From assembly GCF_022637395.1 (NCBI RefSeq), contig NZ_CP093337.1, positions 2,526,001-2,590,000 of the forward strand: a stretch of 64,000 bases of DNA, given 5' to 3'. Below, piece by piece: positions 36,829-49,684 of the stretch (position 1 is the stretch's first letter; every line of letters begins with the position of its first letter). This DNA comes from Shinella sp. H4-D48. Lineage in GTDB: Bacteria > Pseudomonadota > Alphaproteobacteria > Rhizobiales > Rhizobiaceae. A program made the translations under genes and the position numbers. Under the pieces are notes generated by a model, which was given only the letters and a program-made list of their open reading frames with translations, was not told the origin of the DNA and ran no database searches.

Positions 36829-37169
36829 GGCCTCACCGAGTATCGATGCGCTTTGGTGAAACCCGTTCACCGCAAGCGCCTTTCCTGCTTCACGCCGTTC
36901 CTGGTGCGAAGGGTACGCGCCAGAAACCGGATGCGCCGGCGGCGAAGCCGCGGCTCCCTTCCCTAGCGCAGGGTCGCGCATTTTTCCATCCGCCAGAACC
37001 ACCGGGCGGGATGTTGTCAGGCAGCAACAGACGCGAAGAAACCGCGCCCGCCGCAAAATTGCCACGCTCCTTAACGAACTTTCCCGGGACGGGGGTAGTT
37101 CATCTTTAACGCGATTCCGGCCGAAGGCCGCTTTTTCATTGTTGCAGGGGTCGCCTTAGGAGAAAGACA
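36829..37169. other. 341-base intergenic region between divergent genes
   Basis: Holds the promoters of the DUF1499 gene (minus) and of the acidic protein gene (plus). A short hairpin CGGCC-GAA-GGCCG followed by CTTTTT lies at 37118-37136 on the plus strand, 34 bases before the next start; it may be a leader attenuator. I see no ORF or RNA gene. Confidence 0.5.
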
Positions 37170-37550
37170 ATGTTGCCGACGCCGACAGCCGCCGACACCA
37201 CAACCGCTGCCAATAGCGGGGAACCCGCCCTCCCGCTCGAACTTCTGGAACTCGAGCTTTCACTCGACGGCTTTTCCGGCGACGCAGACGCGTTCGCCGA
37301 TGCCGTGCGGAATGCCGCCAGCCAGCTGGACGGCGATTTCCTGTTCGAGTTGCCGGCTTCCGGCCTTGCGGAAGACTGCCAGCGCATCGCGGCGCTGCGT
37401 GTGCCCAAGGGCGAGAACGGTGCGCTGGAGGTGGTTTTTGCGTTGCTCGATGCGGAGGCATCATCCATTCGCGTGGAAAACCCCGACGAAAAGACGGCAG
37501 ACCTGAAGCGTTTCGCCGACGCATTTGTGGATGTGCTGCAACGGATCTAG
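37170..37550 (+). CDS. Acidic hypothetical protein, 126 aa
   Basis: Start ATG follows TTAGGAGAAAG, a good ribosome binding site. The sequence is strongly acidic and alanine/leucine-rich (LPLELLELELSLDGFSGDADAFADAVRNAASQL; LRVPKGENGALEVVFALLDAEASS). No signal peptide, membrane segment or cysteine cluster. I do not recognise a family. Codon use looks native to the genome. The next gene, a small lipoprotein, follows 60 bases later on the same strand. Confidence 0.7.
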   Translation: MLPTPTAADTTTAANSGEPALPLELLELELSLDGFSGDADAFADAVRNAASQLDGDFLFELPASGLAEDCQRIAALRVPKGENGALEVVFALLDAEASSIRVENPDEKTADLKRFADAFVDVLQRI

Positions 37551-37610
37551 CGCTTGCCGAAACGGCGGCGCTCGCCTACTTCAAGCCAGCAACTGATCGC
37601 CGGAGCCAGC

Positions 37611-37865
37611 ATGTCACCGATCTCATCCCGCCTGATCGCCCTTGCAGCGGTAATGCTTGTGCTGGCCGGATGCCAGACCGCCGAGGAAATCCGCGCCTCC
37701 GATGAAAATCGTTGTGCCTCCTACGGTTTCCGTCCGCGCACGGACGCTTTCGCGGCATGCCTGCAACGCATCGATCTCGACCGACGGGCGGAACTGCGCG
37801 CGGCAAGCCGCGATGCGCTGTTCATGCCGCAGCCGGTCTATGTCGTGCGGACCTACCGTCGCTGA
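37611..37865 (+). CDS. Small lipoprotein, 84 aa
   Basis: The N-terminus MSPISSRLIALAAVMLVLAGC is a lipoprotein signal with lipobox LAGC; Cys21 would be lipidated. The mature part has two cysteines in the pattern CASYGFRPRTDAFAACLQRIDLDRRAE, which could form a disulfide. Similar short proteins with YGF..TDAFA.C are common in rhizobial genomes, but I know no function. The ATG has only a weak ribosome binding site (GGAGCC). It is convergent with ppdK, 18 bases away. Confidence 0.78.
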   Translation: MSPISSRLIALAAVMLVLAGCQTAEEIRASDENRCASYGFRPRTDAFAACLQRIDLDRRAELRAASRDALFMPQPVYVVRTYRR

Positions 37866-37883
37866 CTGTCTAAGCCTACGCGT

Positions 37884-40553
<2,670 letters not shown>

Positions 40554-40731
40554 CAACGCCTCCCAAATGCGCGCTCGCAATCTACAGGAAGTGCATCCCT
40601 TTGAAAACGCGGCATGATGGGAATTATGCTGCACTGCGTCAAAAATGCGACGGCAATGCAATATAGCTCTGTTTGAGATGGAAAAGCCGCGTTCGAAGGC
40701 AGAACACGGCTTCAGAGGTTACGCGCCAGCG

Positions 40732-40878
40732 TCAGTTGCCCTCGATCGAAAGCCCCTGATCGTTGAGCTTGATCTCGACCCCATCGGGCTTCTTTTCCTG
40801 CTGATAGGCATAGTAGGCGAACCCGGCCACCACGACGACAAGGGCGCCGATGATCATGTAGAGTGCGTTTCTGTTCAC
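40732..40878 (-). CDS. Small single-helix membrane protein, 48 aa
   Basis: Begins at a GTG (MNRNALYMIIGALVVVVAGF), runs through one hydrophobic helix, then AYYAYQQEKKPDGVEIKL and NDQGLSIEGN. The helix-plus-charged-tail layout and continuous codon quality support translation; TGGGGATCACAC before the start contains GGGGAT as a ribosome binding site. A Rhizobiales small-protein type by memory; no function known. It lies between ppdK and smc on the same strand. Confidence 0.75.
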   Translation of the reverse strand: MNRNALYMIIGALVVVVAGFAYYAYQQEKKPDGVEIKLNDQGLSIEGN

Positions 40879-40958
40879 GTGTGATCCCCAATTGCGTATG
40901 CAGCGCTGCAAACCCTGCAGGCCAAGATAAACGCATCAGAGAGGCTATTGTTCCGGCG

Positions 40959-43900
40959 TCAGGATGCTTCGCGCAGCTGTTCTGCGGTCTGGAGGTCGAC
41001 GGAGACGAGCTGGGAAACACCCTGTTCGGCCATGGTGACGCCGAAGAGGCGGTTCATGCGGGCCATGGTGATGGGATTGTGGGTGATGATGATGAAGCGC
41101 GTCTCGGTGGAGGCCGCCATCTCGTCCATCAGGTTGCAGTAGCGCTCGACATTGTGGTCGTCGAGCGGGGCGTCCACCTCGTCCAACACGCAGATCGGCG
41201 CGGGATTGGTGAGGAAGACGGCAAAGATGAGGGCCATCGCCGTCAGCGCCTGCTCGCCGCCCGAAAGCAGCGTCATGGTCTGCGGCTTCTTGCCGGGCGG
41301 GCGGGCGAGGATCTCCAGCCCGGCATCCAGCGGATCCTCGCTCTCGATGAGCTGAAGCTCTGCCGTGCCGCCGCCGAACAGGTGGGTAAACAGGCGCTGG
41401 AACTGCGCGTTGACCACATCGAAGGCGGCGAGCAGGCGCTCGCGCCCCTCGCGATTCAGGCTCTGGATGGCAGAACGCAGCTTGCGGATCGCCTCGATGA
41501 TATCCTCGCGCTCGGTGACGATGGCATCGAGCTTTTCGGACAGTTCGCGCTGCTCTTCCTCGGCGCGCAGGTTGACGGCGCCTAGACGCTCGCGCTCGAT
41601 CCTGAGGCGGTCGAGGTCCCGTTCGGTCTCGCGCGGATCGGGAAGCGGCGCGTCGACGGCATGGCCGGTCAGCCGCAGGGCCTCGTGCGGCGCGCAGTTC
41701 AGCGCCTCGCGAATGCGTGTCTCGCCTTCGATGCGGCGTTCGCGCGCCGAGACGAGGCGCTCTTCGGCACGGCCGCGGGTTTCGCGCGACTCAGCCAGCT
41801 GCGAGAGCGCGGTCGTGGCTGTGCGATCGGCCTCGCGCTGGCGGTTCTCGGCCTCCTGAAGCGCGTCGGCGGCTTCGCGGCGCGCGGCCTCGGCATTGGT
41901 GAGGCCGGTCAGCAGTTCGCGGCGCTTTTCCTCGATCTCGTCGGGTGCCTCGGCCAACTCCTCCATTTCCTCGCGCGCTTCCGCCTCACGGTCACGCAGC
42001 GTGGCGATGTGGCTTTCCGCGCTGGTGGCGCGCGTCGTCCAGGTCTCACGCTCGGCCGAGATCGCCATCAGGCGACGGCGGCGGTCGGCCATTTCGCGGG
42101 CGAGGCCGTCATGGGCGGCGCGGGCTTCCGCCAACGTCGCGCGGTCGGTCGCGACATCCATCGTGTGGGTGCGCAGGCGAAGGTCGAGATCGGCAAGGTC
42201 GGGCGCGTCTTCAAGGGCTGCGCGGGCATCCTCAAGCGCTTCTGCCGCCTCTTCCACCTGCCCCTCGATCTGCGCGCGCGTCTCGCCGAGAACGGCGCGG
42301 CGGCGGATGAGATCGCCCGAGGCGCGCTCGGCCGTTTCCAGCGCCTCGCGGGCCTCGGCAAGCGCGCGGGTGGCGACACGCTGCGCCTCGCGGGCCGCCT
42401 GCTGGCGCTGCATTTCGGCGCGGATCGTCTCGGCGGCACGGGCAAGGTCAGCCTCGGCATCCGCAAGCGCCGCGCGTGCGTCGTCCAGTTCGGCTTCCAG
42501 TTCGGCGAGGCGGTTCTTCTGTTCCAGGCGCAGCGCCGCCGCACTTGGCGCATCGGCACCGGTGACGTGGCCATCCCAGCGGAACACCGCGCCCTCGCGG
42601 GTCACGAGCCGCTGGCCGGGACGGAGCTGCGGCAGGAGGGCCAGCGCCTCCTCCACGCCGCCGGCAATACCGACCTGCGCGAGGCGGCGGTGCAGAACCG
42701 CGGGCGCGCGGACATGAGAAATGAGAGACGGCACGCCGCCTGGCAGGGCCGCATCGGCGGAGGCATCGCCCGACGCACGCCAATGAACGGGCGCGTCCAC
42801 ATCGGCAGGCGATTCAAGATCGTCGCCGAGCGCGGCACCGAGCGCCGTCTCATAGCCACGGTCGACCTCGACATCCTCGACAACGGGCGCAGACGAACCC
42901 GCGCTCGTTCCGGCCTCCAGCATGCGACGAATGGTGCGGGCTTCCGTCTCGATGCCGGCAAGCCGGGCGCGCGCTGTGTCGACGGGGCCGCGCAGGGCGG
43001 CTTCGCTGAAGCGGGCCTCCTCCAGCGCCTCCTCGACGGCGACCAGCATCTCGCCGGCGGCTTCCAGCGCTTCCTCGGCCTCCTGCACGGCGGCGCGGCG
43101 CTCTTCCGGGTCGGGAAGTGCCGCGATGCGCGCATCCATTTCGGCAAGCTCGCGCGCCTGCGCATCAAGCTGCTGGCCAAGCCGCAGATGGCGCTCGGAA
43201 AGATCGCGGATCGCCTTTTCCAGCTGGTTGCGCACGGCCTGCGCTTCGGCGCGCTCGGCGGTGACTGTGGCAAGAGCGGCTTCGCTTGTTGCCAGCCTGG
43301 CCGCCGCTTCGTCCATCGTCTCGCGGGCGGCTTTGGCACGCTCGTCGGCCTCGGCTAGGATTTCGCCGATTTCGGCCTCCTCGGCCTCAAGGCGCTCCAG
43401 CACGGCGGCATTATCAGCCACCATGCGTTCCTCGCGCACGATATCCTCGGCAAGCTGCGCCATGCGGCGGCCGAGTTCGTCGCGGCGGCGCAGCAGGCGC
43501 GCGGAATCCTCTTCGAGCTGCGCTCTTGCGATCTGCAGACGCTGGAGCACGGCGGCGAGCTTCGCCTCGTTCTCGCGCAGTTCCGGCAGCTTGAGACTGG
43601 CGACGGCCTGGTCCTTGGCCGCCTGCATCTGGGCGTTCGCCCGCTCGGCGACGAGCGAGGTGGCCTGATTGAGTTGGCTTTCCGCCTCGCCTTCCGCCTC
43701 CTTCGCCTGCACCCAGCGGATATGCAGAAGCATCGCCTCGTGGCGGCGGATATCGGCCGACAGCGCCTTGAAACGATTGGCCTGGCGCGACTGGCGCTTC
43801 AGGCTTTCGATCTGGCTTTCGAGCTGCGAGGTGACATCGTCGAGCCGTTCGAGATTGGTTTCAGCGGCGCGCAGACGCAGTTCCGCCTCATGGCGACGGG

Positions 43901-44423
43901 AATGCAGGCCGGAAATGCCGGCCGCCTCTTCGAGCAGCTGGCGACGGGCCTGGGGCTTGGCCTGAATGAGTTCGCCGATCCGGCCCTGCCCCACCATGGA
44001 TGGGGAGCGGGCGCCGGTGGAGGCGTCGGCGAAAAGCAGCTGCACATCCTTGGCACGCGCTTCCTTGCCGTTGATGCGGTAGATCGAGCCGTTTTCGCGC
44101 TCGATGCGACGCGAGACCTGTATCTCGTCCTCGTCGTTGAAGGCAGCCGGCGCCGTGCGGTCGGAATTGTCGAGATAGAGGCCGACTTCGGCTGTGTTGC
44201 GCGCCGGGCGGTTGCCGGAACCGGAGAAGATGACGTCGTCCATGCCGGACGCACGCATATTCTTGTAGGAGTTTTCCCCCATCACCCAGCGCAGCGCCTC
44301 GACAAGGTTCGACTTGCCGCAGCCATTGGGCCCGACCACGCCGGTCAGGCCGCGCTCGATGACGAATTCGGTTGGTTCGACGAAGGACTTGAAGCCGAGA
44401 AGACGGAGCTTGTTGAACTTCAT
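40959..44423 (-). CDS. smc: Chromosome segregation ATPase Smc
   Basis: 1154 aa, normal for alphaproteobacterial Smc. It folds and separates chromosomes with ScpA and ScpB. The N-terminal head has the Walker A motif GPNGCGKSNLVEAL (about residue 32). Long coiled coils flank a central hinge (about 500-640, with GYETALGAALGDDLESP and PAVLHRRLAQVGIAGGVEEAL). The C-terminal head has the signature LLSGGEQALTAMAL and Walker B CVLDEVDAPLDDHN. The start MKFNKLRLLGFKSF is the canonical Smc N-terminus. A palindromic intergenic element lies directly upstream. Confidence 0.97.
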   Translation of the reverse strand: MKFNKLRLLGFKSFVEPTEFVIERGLTGVVGPNGCGKSNLVEALRWVMGENSYKNMRASGMDDVIFSGSGNRPARNTAEVGLYLDNSDRTAPAAFNDEDEIQVSRRIERENGSIYRINGKEARAKDVQLLFADASTGARSPSMVGQGRIGELIQAKPQARRQLLEEAAGISGLHSRRHEAELRLRAAETNLERLDDVTSQLESQIESLKRQSRQANRFKALSADIRRHEAMLLHIRWVQAKEAEGEAESQLNQATSLVAERANAQMQAAKDQAVASLKLPELRENEAKLAAVLQRLQIARAQLEEDSARLLRRRDELGRRMAQLAEDIVREERMVADNAAVLERLEAEEAEIGEILAEADERAKAARETMDEAAARLATSEAALATVTAERAEAQAVRNQLEKAIRDLSERHLRLGQQLDAQARELAEMDARIAALPDPEERRAAVQEAEEALEAAGEMLVAVEEALEEARFSEAALRGPVDTARARLAGIETEARTIRRMLEAGTSAGSSAPVVEDVEVDRGYETALGAALGDDLESPADVDAPVHWRASGDASADAALPGGVPSLISHVRAPAVLHRRLAQVGIAGGVEEALALLPQLRPGQRLVTREGAVFRWDGHVTGADAPSAAALRLEQKNRLAELEAELDDARAALADAEADLARAAETIRAEMQRQQAAREAQRVATRALAEAREALETAERASGDLIRRRAVLGETRAQIEGQVEEAAEALEDARAALEDAPDLADLDLRLRTHTMDVATDRATLAEARAAHDGLAREMADRRRRLMAISAERETWTTRATSAESHIATLRDREAEAREEMEELAEAPDEIEEKRRELLTGLTNAEAARREAADALQEAENRQREADRTATTALSQLAESRETRGRAEERLVSARERRIEGETRIREALNCAPHEALRLTGHAVDAPLPDPRETERDLDRLRIERERLGAVNLRAEEEQRELSEKLDAIVTEREDIIEAIRKLRSAIQSLNREGRERLLAAFDVVNAQFQRLFTHLFGGGTAELQLIESEDPLDAGLEILARPPGKKPQTMTLLSGGEQALTAMALIFAVFLTNPAPICVLDEVDAPLDDHNVERYCNLMDEMAASTETRFIIITHNPITMARMNRLFGVTMAEQGVSQLVSVDLQTAEQLREAS

Positions 44424-44445
44424 GCGGCCGCCTCGAGGGTGGGAT

Positions 44446-44565
44446 ACCCTCCTCTGGCCTGCCGGCCATCTCCCCCACAAGGGTGGAGATTGAATCGTGG
44501 CGACGCCTTGCCTCCAGCCGATCTCCCCACCGGTGGGGGAGATGGCCGGCAGGCCAGAGGGGGGT
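44446..44565. repeat. Palindromic intergenic repeat between smc and the DsbA-like gene
   Basis: Outer arms starting with CCTCTGGCCTGCCGGCCATC and ending with its inverse are perfect inverted repeats over about 25 bases, with a second internal hairpin (ATCTCCCCACCGG/GGTGGGGGAGAT). About 120 bases long. The pattern matches a dispersed palindromic element family of Rhizobiaceae, related in style to RIMEs but different in sequence from the one at 8710. Confidence 0.8.
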
Positions 44566-44583
44566 GAGCCACGGACGCCGACG

Positions 44584-44623
44584 AAAAATAAAAAGCGGGC
44601 GCACAGCTTCCGCCGTCGCCCGC
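44584..44623 (-). terminator. Terminator of the DsbA-like lipoprotein gene
   Basis: On the minus strand GCGGGCG and CGCCCGC pair across a 15-base loop and are followed by TTTTTATTTTT. Confidence 0.75.
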
Positions 44624-44642
44624 CGTCAATCCGGTCGAAGGA

Positions 44643-45461
44643 TCAGAACATGCTGTCGATGAGGGCCGACATGGTGCCAACCGACATGTCTCCCGAATAG
44701 CGCTTGCCATTGATCAGGAAGGTCGGGGTCGCTGCGACGCCGAATTCCTTGGCACCGCGTTCCCGTACCGCGTTCACATCATCCAGAAGCTTCTGGTTCG
44801 TCAAGCAGGCCTGGAAGCTCTCCTGTGTAAAACCGGCGAGTTTCGACATCTGCAGCAGCGCTTCGCGGCCATCCTGCGCGGCGGCCCAGACTTCCTGCTG
44901 CTTCATGAGCATGGAGATCATCGGGAAGTACTGCGCGGCGTCCGTCAGTTCTGCCGGGTTCTGCGGCTTGCAGCGCGCCAGCATGAAGGCTGCGGCGGCA
45001 CGCGGATCAAAAGGGAATTCGCGGATCACGAAACGGACCTTGCCGCTGTCGACATACTTCGTCTTGATCGCGTCGAAGGTGTTGTTGTGGAAGGCGGCGC
45101 AATGCGGGCAGGTCGTCGACATGTATTCGACGATCGTCACCGGCGCGTTGGCTTCACCCAGCGCCATGTCCGGCAGAGCGCCGGGCTTCAGCACTTCAGC
45201 CATGTCGACGTCGCCCTCGGCGGTCGGCAGTTCGGCAGGGGCGGCCGTCGCCGTGTCGGCCTGGGCGACCTCGGTCGTTCCGGTCGTGGCGGTCGAGGTC
45301 GTCGAGCCCGTGGTTTCAGTCGATGTCGACTGGTTGGTCGCCGGATCCTGCGCAGCCTGCTCCTTCTTGTCGTCGGAGCAGGCGGCAAGCGTTACGGCAA
45401 GCCCTGCTACGGCAACGCCGGTGAGAAGGCGTTTCATCAGGCTCATTTCGGAAAGGGACAT
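44643..45461 (-). CDS. DsbA-like thiol oxidoreductase lipoprotein
   Basis: 272 aa. The lipoprotein signal MSLSEMSLMKRLLTGVAVAG leads to lipobox LAAC. A Thr/Ser/Ala-rich linker (about 35-90) tethers the catalytic domain. The thioredoxin fold has the active site CPHC in EYMSTTCPHCAAFHNNTF and the cis-proline in VAATPTFLINGKRY. This is the Thioredoxin_4/DsbA family, here membrane-anchored in the periplasm. It probably makes or reshuffles disulfides. The ATG at 45461 follows AGGAGAG; ATG alternatives five and eight codons later are possible. Confidence 0.9.
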   Translation of the reverse strand: MSLSEMSLMKRLLTGVAVAGLAVTLAACSDDKKEQAAQDPATNQSTSTETTGSTTSTATTGTTEVAQADTATAAPAELPTAEGDVDMAEVLKPGALPDMALGEANAPVTIVEYMSTTCPHCAAFHNNTFDAIKTKYVDSGKVRFVIREFPFDPRAAAAFMLARCKPQNPAELTDAAQYFPMISMLMKQQEVWAAAQDGREALLQMSKLAGFTQESFQACLTNQKLLDDVNAVRERGAKEFGVAATPTFLINGKRYSGDMSVGTMSALIDSMF

Positions 45462-45631
45462 GGTCTCTCCTGTGGGATGGAAAATTCTTGGGATCGGCGC
45501 AATTCTTGAGGAAAGACGGTTCAAGTCTTTTCGCAAGAATTGCTCTTCGCATTCCCGATATACCTGCTTTGGGGCGCGAACAAGCTGCGTGGAGGCCAGT
45601 AACTTCAAAGAATTGTGACCGTTCGATGGTT

Positions 45632-46138
45632 CTAGCGACGCCGGCCGAGCACTGCCGTACCAAGCCGCTTCAGCGCTGCCTTCAGGGCATCGCCCTCGAT
45701 ACCCTCAACGAGGCCGTCGAGATGGCGGGCGGCCTCGCCGGTCAGCGGGCGCGGCTTTGCGCGGTGGCGCGACTGCTGGCTTACCGGCTTCTGGACGATC
45801 CGGACCTGATTGATTGCCGGAAAGCCGAAGAAGCCGTTGATGCGCTGGATGATCTCGCCCTGCTGGTGGCTGAGAAAGAGTGCGCGCGCGCCCTCGCAGG
45901 CAATGGTCAGCACGCCCGGCTGGTGGCCGCCGCCCTCACCCGTCATTTCGGAGGCCCGGCGCGGCCAGGAAATGCGTTCCGGCCGCGTGCAGTCGGAAAA
46001 CTGCGTTCCGGCGATCTCGTCCCACGAGCCCAGAAGCATCGTATTGATGCCCGCACGCTTGGCCAGCACCGGATCGATGAGACCGTTGGCGACTTCGCTG
46101 ATCTGTACGATGCCGCGTCTTGACGCCTTGTTGTTCAC
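45632..46138 (-). CDS. DUF721/DciA family protein
   Basis: 168 aa. The N-terminal half has the DUF721 pattern: ISEVANGLIDPVLAKRAG, LLGSWDEIAGTQFSDCTRPERISWPR, then GVLTIACEGARALFLSHQQGEIIQRINGFFG. The family includes DciA, the predicted replicative helicase loader in bacteria lacking DnaC. The C-terminal ~50 residues are variable and basic. It is divergent from mutY, with the coding regions 161 bases apart. A role in DnaB loading is family inference, not shown by this sequence alone. Confidence 0.85.
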   Translation of the reverse strand: MNNKASRRGIVQISEVANGLIDPVLAKRAGINTMLLGSWDEIAGTQFSDCTRPERISWPRRASEMTGEGGGHQPGVLTIACEGARALFLSHQQGEIIQRINGFFGFPAINQVRIVQKPVSQQSRHRAKPRPLTGEAARHLDGLVEGIEGDALKAALKRLGTAVLGRRR

Positions 46139-46299
46139 GGTTTACCCCTCGCGGGAAAATATTCCTGCCATGCCCGCGAAGCACCTTGAAGAGCGCGGAC
46201 CACTCCGCCAGTTATAGAGCAATTCCAGCAAAAGTGTGCAGGGTTTTGCGCCGATTCAGCGATACAAAGAGGGGTGATCCGACCCCGTTCAGGCCGATC

Positions 46300-47394
46300 A
46301 TGACCAAGCCTCACCGAACGACGGCGCTCGCCGACCTGCTTCTCGCCTGGTACGACCGGCACCATCGCGATCTGCCCTGGCGGGTCAGCCCGCCGATGGC
46401 GGCGCGCGGCGAGACGGCCGATCCCTACCGCGTCTGGCTGTCGGAGGTCATGCTGCAGCAGACGACCGTTCAGGCGGTGAAATCCTATTTCGCCCTCTTC
46501 ACGTCGCGCTGGCCGACGGTCATGGATCTCGCCAAGGCGGACAACGAGGACGTGATGAAGTCGTGGGCCGGGCTCGGCTACTACGCCCGCGCGCGCAATC
46601 TCAAAAAATGCGCTGAGGCCGTCGCCTTCGAGCATGGCGGAGTGTTTCCCGATACAGAGGAAGGGTTGAAAGCCCTGCCCGGCATCGGTGACTATACCGC
46701 AGCCGCGATCGCCGCCATCGCCTTCAACCGCCACAGCGCGGTGCTCGACGGCAATGTGGAGCGCGTCATTTCCCGCCTCCATGCCATCGAGACGCCGTTG
46801 CCCTCGGCCAAGCCGGAAATGCGGGCGCTGGTGGCCGCGATGACGCCGCAGGACCGGCCGGGCGATTTCGCCCAGGGTATGATGGATCTCGGCGCCACGA
46901 TCTGCACGCCGCGCCGGCCGGCCTGCGCGCTCTGTCCCTTCAACGCGCAATGTCGGGTGCTTGGCCAGGACGATCCGGAACTTTATCCGCGCAAGGCCGC
47001 TAAGAAGGAAAAGCCGGTCCGATTGGGCGCGGCCTTCGTGGCGGAAGACGAAACGGGCGCCATCTTCCTGCGCAAACGCGTGGAGAGCGGCCTGCTCGGC
47101 GGCATGACGGAGGTGCCCGGCAGCCACTGGACGGCACGTATCGATGGTGACACTGGCACTGGCGCAGCACCGTTTCCGGCGGCGTGGCAGGCCTGCGGAA
47201 CCGTCGGGCACGTGTTCACGCATTTTGAGCTGCGGCTTACCGTCTATCGCTCACGGGCATCGCGCGATGTCGTAGCCGGCGAAGGATGGTGGCAGCCCAA
47301 GGAGACGCTCGACGGTGAGGCACTGCCGACCGTCATGAAGAAAGCCATAAAACAAGCGATACCGGACGCATTCGAAAAGGCGAGGAAAGCATGA
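46300..47394 (+). CDS. mutY: Adenine DNA glycosylase MutY
   Basis: 364 aa. It removes adenine mispaired with 8-oxoguanine. N-terminal ADLLLAWYDRHHRDLPWR and VMLQQTTV (with the catalytic glutamate just before it in WLSEVMLQQ) are typical. The helix-hairpin-helix is LPGIGDYTAAAIAAIAF, with the catalytic aspartate in VLDGNVERVISR. The [4Fe-4S] cluster ligands follow Cys-x6-Cys-x2-Cys-x5-Cys (CTPRRPACALCPFNAQC). A C-terminal NUDIX-like domain (GAAFVAEDETGAIFLRKR) recognises 8-oxoG. Its stop overlaps the next ATG (ATGA). Confidence 0.96.
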   Translation: MTKPHRTTALADLLLAWYDRHHRDLPWRVSPPMAARGETADPYRVWLSEVMLQQTTVQAVKSYFALFTSRWPTVMDLAKADNEDVMKSWAGLGYYARARNLKKCAEAVAFEHGGVFPDTEEGLKALPGIGDYTAAAIAAIAFNRHSAVLDGNVERVISRLHAIETPLPSAKPEMRALVAAMTPQDRPGDFAQGMMDLGATICTPRRPACALCPFNAQCRVLGQDDPELYPRKAAKKEKPVRLGAAFVAEDETGAIFLRKRVESGLLGGMTEVPGSHWTARIDGDTGTGAAPFPAAWQACGTVGHVFTHFELRLTVYRSRASRDVVAGEGWWQPKETLDGEALPTVMKKAIKQAIPDAFEKARKA

Positions 47395-48008
47395 GCAGCA
47401 TCGAAATCCGACACATCGTCTTCGACATCGGCAGGGTGCTGATTCACTACGATCCGCATATCCCCTTTGCCCGCCTCATTCCCGACGACGCCGAGCGGAA
47501 CTGGTTCTTCACGAATGTCTGCACGCACGACTGGAACCTTGAGCAGGATCGCGGCCGGGCGTGGGAAGACGCCGAAGCCCTGCTCATCGAGGCACATCCC
47601 GATCGCATCGAGCATATTCGCGCCTTCCGCAAACACTGGCACGAGATGGTGTCGCACGCCTATGTTGAGAGCGTGGCGATCATGGAGGCCCTCATCCAGG
47701 AGGGCCGCGACGTGACGATGCTCACCAATTTCGCGGCCGACACCTTCAAGGAAGCGCGCAAGCTCTTCCCCTTCCTCGACATGCCACGCGGCGTCACGGT
47801 TTCCGGCGAGATCGGCCTCATCAAACCCGACATCGCCATCTACGAAAAGCACAGCCGCGATTTCGGCCTTTCGCCGGCCCACACGCTGTTCATCGACGAC
47901 GCGCCGGCCAATGTGGAAGGCGCACGGCTTGCCGGCTGGAATGCCGTTCTGTTCACCGATCCGGAAAAGCTGAAGACGGACCTCGCCGCCCACGGCATCG
48001 CGCTTTAA
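47391..48008 (+). CDS. HAD family hydrolase (YihX-like)
   Basis: 205 aa. Motif I is VFDIGRVLIHYD: the nucleophilic aspartate is present and the second aspartate is replaced by glycine, as in YihX/HAD-1A3 relatives. Motif II is TMLTNFA, motif III GLIKPDIAIYE, motif IV FIDDAPANVEGA. Probably a sugar-phosphate or nucleotide phosphatase; substrate unknown. It overlaps mutY by four bases (ATGA), so the two are translationally coupled, and a strong terminator follows. Confidence 0.9.
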   Translation: MSSIEIRHIVFDIGRVLIHYDPHIPFARLIPDDAERNWFFTNVCTHDWNLEQDRGRAWEDAEALLIEAHPDRIEHIRAFRKHWHEMVSHAYVESVAIMEALIQEGRDVTMLTNFAADTFKEARKLFPFLDMPRGVTVSGEIGLIKPDIAIYEKHSRDFGLSPAHTLFIDDAPANVEGARLAGWNAVLFTDPEKLKTDLAAHGIAL

Positions 48009-48026
48009 GGAGCGGCTCTTAAACCG

Positions 48027-48060
48027 AAACGCCCGGAGCTTTTGAAGCTCCGGGCGTTTT
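48027..48060 (+). terminator. Terminator of mutY-HAD
   Basis: AAACGCCCGGAGCTT and AAGCTCCGGGCGTTT form a perfect 15-bp stem with a TTG loop, followed by T. It could also stop minus-strand transcripts. Confidence 0.93.
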
Positions 48061-48328
48061 CGCATTTCCGGGACTGAAGGTACAAAAACCGGAAAAGCGA
48101 TATCCGGCCTGCCTGGCCGGTTGTTCGGCCGTGGCTTTCCGCAACGATTTCCGCCGCTTGGCCTGATGTCCTTGTCGAGTTCAAAGTAAGCGCGTGTTGG
48201 TTAACATCATCTGAATCGCGCAAGGCCAAACCACAAAAGATTTGCATCCCTAGAAAGCCACAGCCCCCGGTGCAGGGAACACCGGAGGCCGCAGCTGGAG
48301 AAACAGTTTTAAAGTCTTCGGCAGGCCT
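48061..48328. other. Intergenic region between convergent HAD and ccrM genes
   Basis: No ORF or RNA gene is credible. A hairpin CCGGTG-CAGGGAA-CACCGG at 48267-48285 is placed to end ccrM on the minus strand but has only a weak T-run. One GANTC site (GAATC) lies near 48212. Confidence 0.45.
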
Positions 48329-49527
<1,199 letters not shown>

Positions 49528-49684
49528 AAAGGCTGAAGGCCCTGAAGAAAAAGCCGAAACCGTCGCAAGACGGAATTTTTCCGCATCATTCAAGCACATG
49601 CGAATAGACCGCCGCGCCCGAACGTCTTTTTCCCGATATTGCCGCAATCGGCGCGGGAGCCCCCGACATCACGAGGAGAGAAAT

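Noticed and set aside
41661-43358. 565-aa plus-strand frame
   Set aside because: Antisense shadow of the smc coiled-coil region.
48197-48204. TTGGTTAA (TTAACCAA on the minus strand), a CtrA-like half site
   Set aside because: It is between convergent gene ends, not in a promoter position.
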